Shown in pieces: positions 32,443-42,328 of a DNA stretch of 64,000 nucleotides. The notes under the pieces are model-generated. The model did not search any database and was not told the origin of the DNA. It worked only from the letters and a program-made list of their open reading frames with translations. Source of the DNA: Lepidodermella squamata (Eukaryota > Gastrotricha). Location of the stretch: assembly GCA_047495785.1 (NCBI GenBank), contig JBLDXI010000003.1:2480001-2544000 (forward strand), written 5' to 3'. The position numbers were made by a program, and so were the translations under genes. Positions within the stretch are counted from its first letter, which is position 1, and each line of letters starts with the position of its first letter.

Positions 32443-32826
32443 AGACTGCCTGCTGTATCTGGCCCATGCCTTTGTGAGGCTCAGGGCGATCAATCTACGA
32501 TTCGCCTTTAAACTGACAGAGTTACTGCAGGGAGAAATTTGTCACGCATAAAGTAAACATTATATAATGGCATTGGAAAAAAGTTGCTTTAGTTTTCGTT
32601 GGGAAACTCGGAAACTAATAATTTGACGGAAAACTGCTGTCCTTCCTAACAGTTTGATTTTCTGTTCCAGCCTCTATTTGCTCCATCCGTTAATTGTCTA
32701 TAATAAGTTTAACTTTGCCGAAAGAATCTAAACAACTGAAAAATGGGAGGTTGCCAATTTTTCCATACCGGATATCACAGATTTTATTGAACCTTTCATT
32801 TTCAGAATTTTCAGATTTTTTCACTC
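32443..32826. other. intergenic, no gene seen
   Basis: Convergent spacer between the sushi gene and the interrupted family A gene; nothing else is visible. Confidence 0.35.
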
Positions 32827-33501
32827 TTACGATGATTTTGCATTGTGTCGCGTTTCAAGTGGCTGAAAATGTCTGAAGGCAAAAGCCCAGAAGACTCCGT
32901 AACCGTTCTGAACATTCTCATTTACGGTCATTTCATTTGTTGCATCATCCATCGTGAGCTTGAAGAAGCGCAGCCATATGCCTTGAACTTTCGCCGGTCG
33001 ATCAGTATCCAAATCAATCTCAATTTCCGTCTTTTCCGCCGCTGTTGTCGCCATAACCAAGGGGCTTACGCTCCTCGATGACAGAAACCAGCCCTGTGTA
33101 TTGAATTTGCTTACACTATGTTTCTTTTTGCGGAAAGCCGACAGTGGCACATGAGCGATCACCCATTCGATTGGCTGGAGGCGGCGTAGAATCGCACAGA
33201 ATATTGTCGCAACCTCGCCACCTGTACTCCAGCGTTTAACACTTTAAGTGCCCAAATTACACCAAAAAGAACCCTGACTTTCGAAACTAAGTTCCGGTAG
33301 AACTTGACGAAACGTAGTACCGTTATATTTATTCGTAACTTTTTATCGTTCACTTCTTTCGAAACTTATAACCTTGAGTGCCGGAATAAAGTACCGAAAT
33401 GCGAACACTTTTATTGCCTCAATAACCAAGATAAGTTTAAATAAAAGCTGAATGAGCATCCTGCTGAACAAAATCACTGATAGAATAGCGAATAGCCCAA
33501 T

Positions 33502-34996
33502 TCATAACCGGGTTAAGCCAGCGATGATCTTTTTTCGCACATCTCGAATCGATACATCCATAAATCGATCCATTTTTCGTAACAGGCACCAAGTGTTGAC
33601 AACGGCGTTATTTAGGAGTAATTCCACGGCTACCTTGAGTTCCCACCTTCTCGATTTTCGTAGCGCTGAATGATAGGACAACATTTGATCTTCCTTGTCA
33701 ACGCCAACCTTGCACAAGTTGTAGTCGATGACTGCTTTAGGGAGTAATTTGGGGAAGCGATTTCGCTTGGAGTGTGACACGGCTTTGCGATTTTTGTGGA
33801 ACGTTGTCAAGAACATGACTTCGCGTCGATCGAAAAAGCGAAAGATCAGAGTTCCATCGTCATCGGTGGCAGCCAGGAAGCCCCCTTTTTGGAGGTTTCG
33901 TTGAACAACTTCGGGCGGATTGCCATCCCTATTTTTCTTCAAGGTTCCCACCAAATGTGTTCGTCTTTCTCGCAGTTCACGAGCGAGGTAGTATGAGGTG
34001 AAGTAGTTGTCGGTAAAAAGAATGTGACCTATTCAGGAAAAAAAGGTGGCTACTTGAGGTTCTCTGACGGCCTAATCAATTTTAGTTGCGAACTTTAAAT
34101 CAACTCGGAAGTGCGATGATCTCGCATAAATAAAAAAATACTAGTGGTTCCGCAGTAAAAAAGTATTGAATCAAACATGTTCTATAAATTTGCTTATTTC
34201 TATGGAAAATCTAGAATAATCCATCAGTAAAGTACCTCGGTCCAAGTTATCACGCATGAGTCGCAAGGAAAGGTTCGCAGTGGCATGTTCCTCAGGCCTT
34301 TTGCCGGTGAAAACTTCGAACCGGTAACAATATCCAGTAGCATCACAAAGGCGATAAATTTTTATCCCATATTTGTGCCTCTTCGACTTGTTGAATTGTT
34401 TGAATGCTAATTTTCCTCGGAAGTTCATCACCGATTCGTCGATGACAAGGCAGCGCAGCGGTGATCGTAACAGGGAAAATCGCTTATTCAGCCGACGAAC
34501 CAGAGCTTGAAGGGGTGCCAGCCGGTGACGTTCAAGGCGTCTCTGCGTAATATTCGGAGGGTTAAAACAAATAGCCCTGGAAAGCAGCTGGAAACGATTT
34601 CGGGACATAAACCTTGGACCAGGACGTCGGCGGGACCAATAGTCCACGATAGTAGAGCCATGTTCGAACCCCATCTCCATAATAATGCCGAAATAGCCCG
34701 CAATTTCACGCGCATTGGTTCTACGCCATCGAGCTCTTCCTAATTGAATTAATAATGCAATTTGGAGGCGAGTTTTATCGGAAAACCTAACGGGTGGAAG
34801 GATTTGAGAAGATGAAGCGGTTCTGGGAAGCGAATTCATTAGTCCACGTGGCGATGTCAGCAAACAGTTTTTTAGCTTGTATCATTTTGAGATAGAGTTC
34901 GAATGCGTCGGCACAAAGAGGACGCTGCTCACGCGGTTGGAAGTGAAATCTTTCAGGCTTGAATGACTGATAAGCTAATCGCCAAACTGGGGCCAT
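33502..34996 (-). pseudogene. piggyBac-type transposase, frameshifted
   Basis: DDE_Tnp_1_7-type transposase in two exons with an intron of about 160 nt (donor after the codon for NLDR at about 34233, acceptor before 34033). N-terminal part ADIATWTNEFAS, then NAREIAGYFGIIMEMGF, the first catalytic Asp in CLVIDESVMNFRG, RHKYGIKIYRLCDATGY, and the second catalytic block LFTDNYFTS spliced directly after NLDRG. The C-terminal part has VDKEDQMLSYHS and RRWELKVAVELL with a helical tail. Near 34795 the reading frame shifts by one base between FSNPST and FSDKTRLQ with no plausible intron, so it is broken. Confidence 0.8.
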
Positions 34997-35245
34997 AGTT
35001 TGGCAAGAAGATCCAGCTAGCAACAGCCTTGGGATTAGATCCAGCTATCAAAATCAAATCGAGCACTCATTCATTGAAATGGCTATTATCCTAGTAATTA
35101 TGGCACATCAAGCACCAGAGTTTGGTTCGAGTCAAACCTCAATTAAATTAGAATGGCATTTCGATGCGTAGTATTGAGTTTTGATTTAGAGCAGAGAAAT
35201 CGATTCTCAACCATCAAAGTTTTTCAAATAAAATTGTCTACAATC

Positions 35246-36450
35246 ATGCGCAAGGATGCGTCCGCTCCAAAAGGTGACAAGAGCATGCCTCAAGAGCGTT
35301 TCTACCCCGAACCTGACCTGTTCAGCGAGGTCGGCTATGCTAACTGGACTAGTCACGTTCGAACGTACTATCCGGCGGCTAAATTTAAGAACACGAAAGA
35401 CATTCCTGACAGCTATTTTCGGAACAACGCTAGTGCTTTGCAGAAGAAAGGCAACATCATTGTCTACGGTTTTCTGGATAAGACTATTTTCTGCGCCTCG
35501 AAATTCTTCAAGCATCCGGAGAAACCTAACTCCATTCGCGATGATGGGCGGAGTAATGAAGATTTTCAACGATGTATCAAGGCCAAGGCCGATGATGCGA
35601 GCGATCATAGCGACGAAGGCTCAGTTGAAGTGAGTTACTTATCAAAATATCTTGTGTATATTTTATTATAAATGGTTTTCGAATGATAGTCTGCCGATGC
35701 TGGGGATATCTATGGCGGACCTATCGCAGAAGGCCACGGTGACCAATCGGATACGGACGATCAAGAGGAAAGTGGTGAGGAAGGATCAAATCTGATGAAA
35801 GTGAAGAAGAGCACGAGCAAGCTGCTGAGCCGGGAAAAGCTCGTCGATCGGCAAAACCTCATCCAACTCCACGTCTAAGTTTTCTGGATTCCAACCCATT
35901 CGACTCTGATGATGTCGATGGTGGTGATGAGCCAATAGTTCAGCCGATGGCTAGAGAAGTTGCGCCTGATGCGCCTCCGGACCATATCCTCCTTAGCGTC
36001 GAAGGAGCAGAGAAAACCAAGCTGGCGCTGGCCGTGCGGGTAACAGAAAAAATAGCTGGCGAAAGAGCCGCGCGGTTTCAAATCATCACAATTCTCAGCA
36101 AAGAAGTGGAAGGTCGCTGGAGCGTGGGACAAAAGGTTTGGTACCCTCTTGCTCACACGATGCAGCTCTCACCCGGTCCTGGCGGTGCTTCTACGTCAAC
36201 ACCGGCTCGACAGGATTTACCACCTCAGATAATCAGCATTTCCAGGGAGTCGGAGGAAGAAGTCGGTCCTCCGCCGAAGAAACGAAAGGCCGAGGCTCAG
36301 CAACCAAAAGCCAATATCCGACTCGGGGTGATTTTTGGCCAAGAGTATGAAATTTCTTGGGAGGTTGATGAGTCACTTTTCTTGACAAGTCGTTCTGGAC
36401 CATCGGAAATCGGCCGCAAATTTGCGCACAACTTCACGCTGCTCATCTGA
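35246..36450 (+). pseudogene. accessory protein of the piggyBac-type element, frameshifted
   Basis: Divergent from the transposase and wholly inside the terminal repeats. Exon 1 (about 35246-35628, MRKDASAPKGDKSMPQ) contains a compact domain EVGYANWTSHVRTYYPAAKF. An intron (GTGAGT...GATAG) leads to an acidic segment (DQSDTDDQEESGEEGS), and a frameshift near 35790 leads to SDESEEEHEQAAEPGKARR. A basic PPPKKRKAE nuclear-localisation-like motif comes before a C-terminal region ending GRKFAHNFTLLI. A weak resemblance to a BEN-type end is not enough to name it. It may be a DNA-binding partner or a captured host gene. Confidence 0.55.
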
Positions 36451-37370
36451 TGCACCTAAAAAATCGCCTAAGCGAGAGCCTCGCGAGTGACAGTCGACAT
36501 TGGATGTCAAAACTGATATTATGACTTGAATGACTTGAATGGCCTTGTTCTGTCTCATTATGTGCTGTAAGTAAGTGCTGTTATGCCGTTATGTCATAAA
36601 GTATTATGTCATAATGTGAAAAATGTATCACACTGTTCTGCTTTATGCTTATTTTGCCGAAATTGAGCTTCAGAATAAATATCTTATTTAAAGTTCAGGT
36701 GAGAAGTATCGGTAGTTCCGGTTCATGGTTTCGAAATGGTTTGCCGAAAAAAAATTCCTACAAAATCTGCAGTGAAAAAATTCCGTCAAGTTCTACTGGA
36801 ACTTAGTTTCGGAAGTCAAGGTTGTTTTTGGTGTAATTTGGGCAGTTAAAGTGTTAAGTCTCTCTTGTAGATCGATCAGTTTTCGCTGCTCGTGGACGTT
36901 GAAGTTGATTTTCCAAGTGGGGTAATCATTTTTCCAATATTGCCATATATCGCTTGGTGGGAACAACCGTGAATTAGGCTTATTAAACGGAGACTCCAGA
37001 CAACTTGTGAGTGGGTTATCAACGTCATTGCGCTGCACGCAGAATCGGTAAACTGATCGATTGTTAAGTAGATTGAAAAATAATATGTCTTCAAGCTCGT
37101 AGTGCTCATCGATGTACTCGTGATGCTGAAGGGACCTGCACTTCTTATGGGCTAAGCCTTTACGAAGGCAATAGCCAAACTTTTCGTGTAAGCGCGGTTC
37201 AAAAAATAATGCTGGTTTTTGAGGCATGTTCATCATCTGATATTCGCTACCCATCCATACTGAATGCAGGTTCACTCCGATATCGATGAATAGGCGGTTC
37301 GGATTGCGGACGCAGTCTAGAGTGGGCTCACCGATGTACCTTGTGAATGCTGCTTGGTATGCGACTTTCG

Positions 37371-37631
37371 AACGATATCAGTTCTGAGTTTTGCATGGTG
37401 GCTGAATGAGAGGATATTTTGAGGAAATTGAAAAGACGCAATTGATTTTTCTGCTTGAAACATCTTTCAAGGTGGAAGTTTTTAAACTCGCCAATTTTAC
37501 ACACTTTTTACTCCGAAAGGTTCAACGGTTTTATGCACGAAGGTGCTAGAAAGCATTAAAGAATTCTTCTACAAATTTCTTCGATAAAACTACAAACGAG
37601 TTTTCTCTTGCTCTATTGGTCTCATATGAAC
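37371..37631. other. short spacer
   Basis: Spacer between the interrupted gene and the receptor gene; an in-frame stretch starting MFQAEKSIASFQFPQ on the minus strand ends one base out of frame with the interrupted gene and may be its original 5' coding part. Confidence 0.35.
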
Positions 37632-39935
37632 TCAGCGACCAACTGGGTTTAGTATAATGCCGAAGGTGGACGAGGAGGATAGCAACGCAGCTACTGCCAG
37701 CACGATGTTCACTGAGCAAGTAGCCGAGTCAGAAACAATCAGCAGGATCAGTGAAGTGGACACCAATACGGCTAATTGGTTGATTGTGGCCAGTTTCAAA
37801 GCTCTGAATTCAAACTTGGCGCCATTAATTGGTTTGAAGCTTCTTATACTGTTAGCCATAAAAATAGAGACCAGTAAGATCAAACATTCCAGAGACAGCA
37901 ATACCCCTGCCCAGACACTAAGTTGAGGCAACGCGCAGCTCACTCGGCTAATGTCGACATAACTGTCCAGGGAATCGTCAAAATACGGTTGGGAGGTCAG
38001 GACTTCCAAATTAGGACTCACACCCGCCAACCAACATGTGAGAAGAATAGCATTGATGGCGGGGATTGCATAAGACAGTACCAGCCTCAAATCACGACCG
38101 AAGATGGAATGATTCATCGCTTCAGTAACCTTTGAACTGACTGCCCTGATTTTTGGGTCGACTCGACCCTTGTATGCTCTAAGTGCTGTGTTAGCTGGCG
38201 ATGATCTTCTGTTCTGAATCTGAGACTTCATCCTAATGAAGAATTGCCAGGACTGATGCAGCAAAACTGAATTGATTATTGCTAAACCCTCACTGATGAA
38301 CATCGGTCTGATAAGGCATTCAATTTTAGCAAAGGACTTGTCCCCAACCATGATCAAAACACTAGAAATATTCAGCAGCAAGCAGCCAAACAACATCAAT
38401 ATCTTGGAGTGGAATTGCAGGTGAGTACTTGGTATCTTCCGATGGAAGTTGAACGCCAAGAAACAAAATTGGCTGAAAGAGAGAATTACGGCGATTACGC
38501 TTATTACGATATCTGATACTTCGCTACACCTTTCAACAAGATGAATCACTTGTGACAAATCTTTTGGGGGAAGGCCTTCCTTTGTCAACCAACTAGCCGG
38601 CTCTCTCCTTATGAAGAAGTAATCGTTGATGTCATACGATACCAGGTGAGACGTTGCAGGATCTTTACGAGTCAGTCTAGCAAGGAGTTTTATTTGACCT
38701 TTCGCAAGTTGCGCCATCCACATATCATCGCCAGCTACGTTTCCCAGTTCAGTGAAGGAAACTCGACCTATCCTGAGCCCATTGAACTCAGTCTTTGAGG
38801 AAACGGTCCGAACCACCTCCGCGATATTTTTCGGGTCATTCCCAAAGTCAGCCAGAGATTTGTTTGATGCTTTAAGAATCCTGTCTGCTTTATCCAAATT
38901 GACAACAGCAGCTGTGATCGCGTCGTGGCAAAGATGGCGGGCTGAGTAATCAGGGGCCTTGGAAAAAGCTGACATGTGATCCTCGAACGCATTAAGGCTA
39001 TATCCAAGACTAGACGGCGGCAACGAGGAGTTTGTCGGATTTCCGAATACGCCAGCAAAGAAGAAAACATCGAGCTGCTCATAAAGCATTTGTTTGGTAC
39101 ATCCATCAGGCATCACTAAGGCTGGACTTTCAACCGAGAAAACGCACCATAAGAGATTGACAAAAACGTAGTACGGTGGTCTCATTCCAGCCATATGAGA
39201 GTAGCAAAGAAAACGTACACAAGGTGGCACAGAGACTAAAACCAATAAAATTATCCTCGCGCCACTTTCTCGCAGGGAAATGGCCGTTTCAAGATTGATG
39301 TCGAAAACGTTAGCGTATTGCAACACTGATATTCCATTCGATGTCGCGAGCGCCTGCATGTGCTGCGCTATTAAATACTCATTGGCGTTGTTCGCGTTTG
39401 TAAGAATGGCGATTTGCTTCCAATTTCCCATGAATTTCAGAAAAGCGAGCCCCGCAACGACATTCGTTTCAGATGCAAGTTGGATTGTGTATAACGAGGA
39501 ATAGAGCTTCCTCTGCCTCACCAACAGTGCCCCGCTGCATTGAAATGAATACTCGGTGAAGTGGAGATGCTTAGCTGCCAAAGCCACTGTGTTACAGGCA
39601 ACAGTTGGCCCATAGATTATTGGTGACAATACTACGTTTTTATCTTCACTCCGATTTCGGTAGTACCTCATCAGACCGTAGTTGGCCAAAGTTGCCGCTG
39701 GTCCTTCATTTTCGAGATGTGGCTCGATAATGTAGCCTGGCAGCGTGTCAGTTCTGGTGTTGATTCGATCAATGACGAAGCGAATCGCCGCATCGCAAGC
39801 TGGCATAGTGGGCTTGTCGTTACCGTCAAATGGCAGAAATACTAACATTGACAATCGACTGGTCTGGTTGACAAGTAACTGTTGCTTTGAAAAAGGAAAG
39901 ACCGCGAGGCTCAGAAATATTGAAACGATTATCAT
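37632..39935 (-). CDS. class C GPCR, GABA-B/orphan type
   Basis: A single exon of 767 codons. A signal peptide (MIIVSIFLSLAVFPFS) is followed by a Venus-flytrap ligand-binding domain of the ANF-receptor type (about residues 25-440: AIRFVIDRINTR, YGPTVACNTVALAAK, GNWKQIAILTN, FFAGVFGNP). No cysteine-rich linker is present, as in GABA-B receptors. Seven hydrophobic helices run from about residue 490 (SDIVISVIAVILSFSQFCFLAF) to the last (NIVLAVAALLSSSSTFGIIL), with a very short tail LNPVGR. The long intracellular segment after helix 3 contains KVTEAMNHSIFGRDLR. The ligand is unknown. A second gene of this type begins at 63259. Confidence 0.88.
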   Translation of the reverse strand: MIIVSIFLSLAVFPFSKQQLLVNQTSRLSMLVFLPFDGNDKPTMPACDAAIRFVIDRINTRTDTLPGYIIEPHLENEGPAATLANYGLMRYYRNRSEDKNVVLSPIIYGPTVACNTVALAAKHLHFTEYSFQCSGALLVRQRKLYSSLYTIQLASETNVVAGLAFLKFMGNWKQIAILTNANNANEYLIAQHMQALATSNGISVLQYANVFDINLETAISLRESGARIILLVLVSVPPCVRFLCYSHMAGMRPPYYVFVNLLWCVFSVESPALVMPDGCTKQMLYEQLDVFFFAGVFGNPTNSSLPPSSLGYSLNAFEDHMSAFSKAPDYSARHLCHDAITAAVVNLDKADRILKASNKSLADFGNDPKNIAEVVRTVSSKTEFNGLRIGRVSFTELGNVAGDDMWMAQLAKGQIKLLARLTRKDPATSHLVSYDINDYFFIRREPASWLTKEGLPPKDLSQVIHLVERCSEVSDIVISVIAVILSFSQFCFLAFNFHRKIPSTHLQFHSKILMLFGCLLLNISSVLIMVGDKSFAKIECLIRPMFISEGLAIINSVLLHQSWQFFIRMKSQIQNRRSSPANTALRAYKGRVDPKIRAVSSKVTEAMNHSIFGRDLRLVLSYAIPAINAILLTCWLAGVSPNLEVLTSQPYFDDSLDSYVDISRVSCALPQLSVWAGVLLSLECLILLVSIFMANSIRSFKPINGAKFEFRALKLATINQLAVLVSTSLILLIVSDSATCSVNIVLAVAALLSSSSTFGIILNPVGR

Positions 39936-40419
39936 GATTACGGTGACACGATCATCTGCAATTTGAAAAATGATGGTTCAATGATTGTGAGCTCAGCGTT
40001 GGTCCCATTGATATCCTAACCTGCGGATGATATTACAGTAGGGCGAAGCAGTTTCTCAATATTACATGAAAACGTGGCGTGTACCGAATAATTTTACCGC
40101 GATACTGTTCGCGAAAAGTCAGACGAAGTTATAATAGAGCCTTAAGAACCCCTATCAAGAGTCATAATACGTTTATACTTTATTATAGCTAAATCATACA
40201 GAGCGGAACCGAAATTCAACACGCTCTGGCGATCAGCGCTCACTTATGAAGTGTCTCACAGTCCGGAAGCGACATAGTCACCAAATGCATGTTGCATGCG
40301 ACACCCGACGTGATTATATGTAGGCGATTTCCATACAGCATGCTCAATTATAACTCTATATTTTAAATTTCAATACATTCATTCCTTGGGGAACTGCAAA
40401 AGACGAACATCGAAATAAA

Positions 40420-40601
40420 ATATGCAGGAGATTGGCATGAATCGCGGCGTTGTGTTGCGGTAAATATCCCAGGGCTTCTCTTGTTTTTTAGCCTTGGTGC
40501 TCCACACAGAAAAATCTTGCACCTCAGTTGCCTATCTTTGACCAATTTCGACCAATGTTACGACGCGAAAGAAAAGCAAGACGCAGTCAATATCTCGACA
40601 A
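40420..40601 (+). repeat. diverged direct repeat, copy 1
   Basis: Shares ATATGCAGGA(G/A)ATTGGCA, a TTGCGGTAA-ATCCC-GGCTTCTCT block, an ACAGAAAAAT block, and AAGACGCA-TCAATATCT-type ends with 42024-42220 in the same order. Similarity is patchy but collinear. Confidence 0.6.
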
Positions 40602-42023
40602 TATTTCCGACGTATATTTTCTCGGTAAACCACAACAAAATGAGAGATGCATGAAATCGGTCAGCTTTTATCGGCAATCGGCACTACCATGCTGTATTGA
40701 GGTGTTAATCACGCGTGAGGTTAAACACGTGACGTCGTCGTCGGCGCGTCAAAATCCCTAGCTCTTTTATCGCTAGCGCGAAAAACATCGCAGGAGTTGG
40801 ACTGGGTGATTTTTACGACGACTTCGGTGCAGCGCGTTTCAGCTGCTACGGCTTGTCTGATCTACGTTTCTACGAGCATACCGAGCATACAGCCTACCAA
40901 TGAAGCCATCAACTAGATGCCGCGGGTTGGGCCACAGAACGACTCGCCTATAATAGACACGAATAGCGTAAATGTTTGCATCTTAGACAAGTCAGTTGCG
41001 TGTGTCTGATCGCTGGAATGCCAGTTTTCAGTGCATCAAATTCATTACGTCATCATCTGTCCCTATTCTAGGCGAGTCCTTCCGCGATTTGTTTTCGAGA
41101 AACTAATTTGAAGATGACATGAGATAATATGCTTAGATGCGATGTGTTGAAAGCACATTATGTCAGTTTTTGCTGAATTGAGAGCCTTGGGAGCTTTGAA
41201 ATCTATTACTTATGAAAAGACGGCTATTTTCTTGGTTTTCTTCCGCAGTAAAATCCTTGATAATAATTCCGGAACTCGCTATTTTCGCTCATGCATTTTC
41301 GTTTCATGATATTCCCGGCAACTGTTGCTTTTCAGGACCGGCACAGCTCTAATCTGCTGATGGCGTTCGCAATCGAGAGAATTTTTACGCCTCTGACCCC
41401 TCTGACGCACATGACCTCCACGCTAAGGTTCTATTTCGTGCGCGATCGCTGTGTGAATTGAGATAAAACAGGCCAGTGAACTGTTTTTAGAATGGAGAAT
41501 ATCAATCAATCAAAGTGGCCATTTGTAACGTATGTGATCCAAATCACAGATCCATATCGATGAGTCAATGACAGCGGACATCAACAGACTACAGAATAAG
41601 GGTGCGCCTTAGTCACATGCACATAGTGACACCAAAATTGCGACTAAAGATAAAATATAACAAAAGAAACCCGTATTTCTCGCAGTAAAACCGGCTGATT
41701 TTTTCGCCTAATGTCCCTCTTCACCAAATCATCCTCGCAGGCCGAAATTCAGCCAGAAAAACGTGTTAGATTTTATCTTGAGACGCAATTTTGGCGTCAG
41801 TCGTCAGTCAATCGCGATTTCAGGACTCATTTCGGACAAAATGTTCAATGCGGTACCCATGCCCAATATTAGCATGCGCTTGATATTATCCCCAGTGCCC
41901 ATGTCGACAGAACGGACGAGTTATTCGTTCGACAAATAAATTCCAGACCATGTGATCAACGAGCGCGTGGTCTGGTGAAGGCGTGTTGAGCCTTCATGTT
42001 ATTCACATCGTAGCTAGGGAATA

Positions 42024-42220
42024 ACATATGCAGGAAATTGGCAGGGGTTGTGGCGCTGCGCTGCGGTAAGCATCCCGTGGCTTCTCTCGTTTCATAGCTG
42101 CTTACAGAAAAATGCAGAGGCGAATAAAACTGATTAATTGAATCTTGCACTTCACTTGCCCATCTGCGACCGACGTTTCGATGCAGGGGGAAATTAAGAC
42201 GCAACCAATATCTGAAAAAT
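42024..42220 (+). repeat. diverged direct repeat, copy 2
   Basis: Partner of 40420-40601. It lies about 110 bp upstream of the signal-peptide start at 42329, so it could be a promoter-proximal segment duplicated with or from another gene. Confidence 0.6.
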
Positions 42221-42328
42221 TTGACCATTTAGACAGTGACATTAGCAGTTCAGTTTGGCTAATAAGGAATGAGATATCATCGCTATTGTTCGCGTTACAT
42301 TGATATGGCTATGGGCAAGAGGAATGAA

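Larger units (their letters stand above)
33236..36857 (-). mobile_element. piggyBac-type transposon with TTAA target duplication
   Basis: TTAA at 33236-33239 and at 36854-36857 flank an element whose ends are inverted repeats of about 70 bp (33240-33309 and 36784-36853, about five mismatches), both starting CACTTTAA and continuing TGCCCAAATTACACC. It encodes a DDE transposase on the minus strand and a second protein on the plus strand. Both have frameshifts, so this copy is probably not autonomous. Confidence 0.9.
32827..37370 (-). pseudogene. family A paralogue interrupted by a piggyBac-type insertion
   Basis: Coding sequence runs on the minus strand from about 37370 to 36858 (AAFTRYIGEPTLDCVRNP, LLNNRSVYRFCVQ, CLESPFNKPNSRLF) and resumes at 33235 down to 32827 (WSTGGEVATIFCAILRR, PIEWVIAHVPLSAF, GIWLRFFKL). 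Between them is a 3.6-kb transposon flanked by TTAA. If the element and one TTAA are ignored, the codon phase continues exactly and the product aligns with the gene at 26935 across the junction (STGG...PIEW). As it stands the gene is broken. The 5' end is uncertain: near 37370 the frame appears to shift, so the gene may have been decaying already. Confidence 0.7.
39936..42328. other. long intergenic region with a diverged direct repeat
   Basis: About 2.4 kb without a supported gene. It contains two related ~190-bp segments (40420-40601 and 42024-42220), listed separately, and a CACGTGACGTC composite E-box/CRE-like site near 40727. The last ~100 bp are the 5' region of the gene at 42329. Confidence 0.4.

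Noticed and set aside
40720-40745. CACGTGACGTC composite site as a functional enhancer
   Set aside because: A single short match in gene-free DNA; chance cannot be excluded without conservation.
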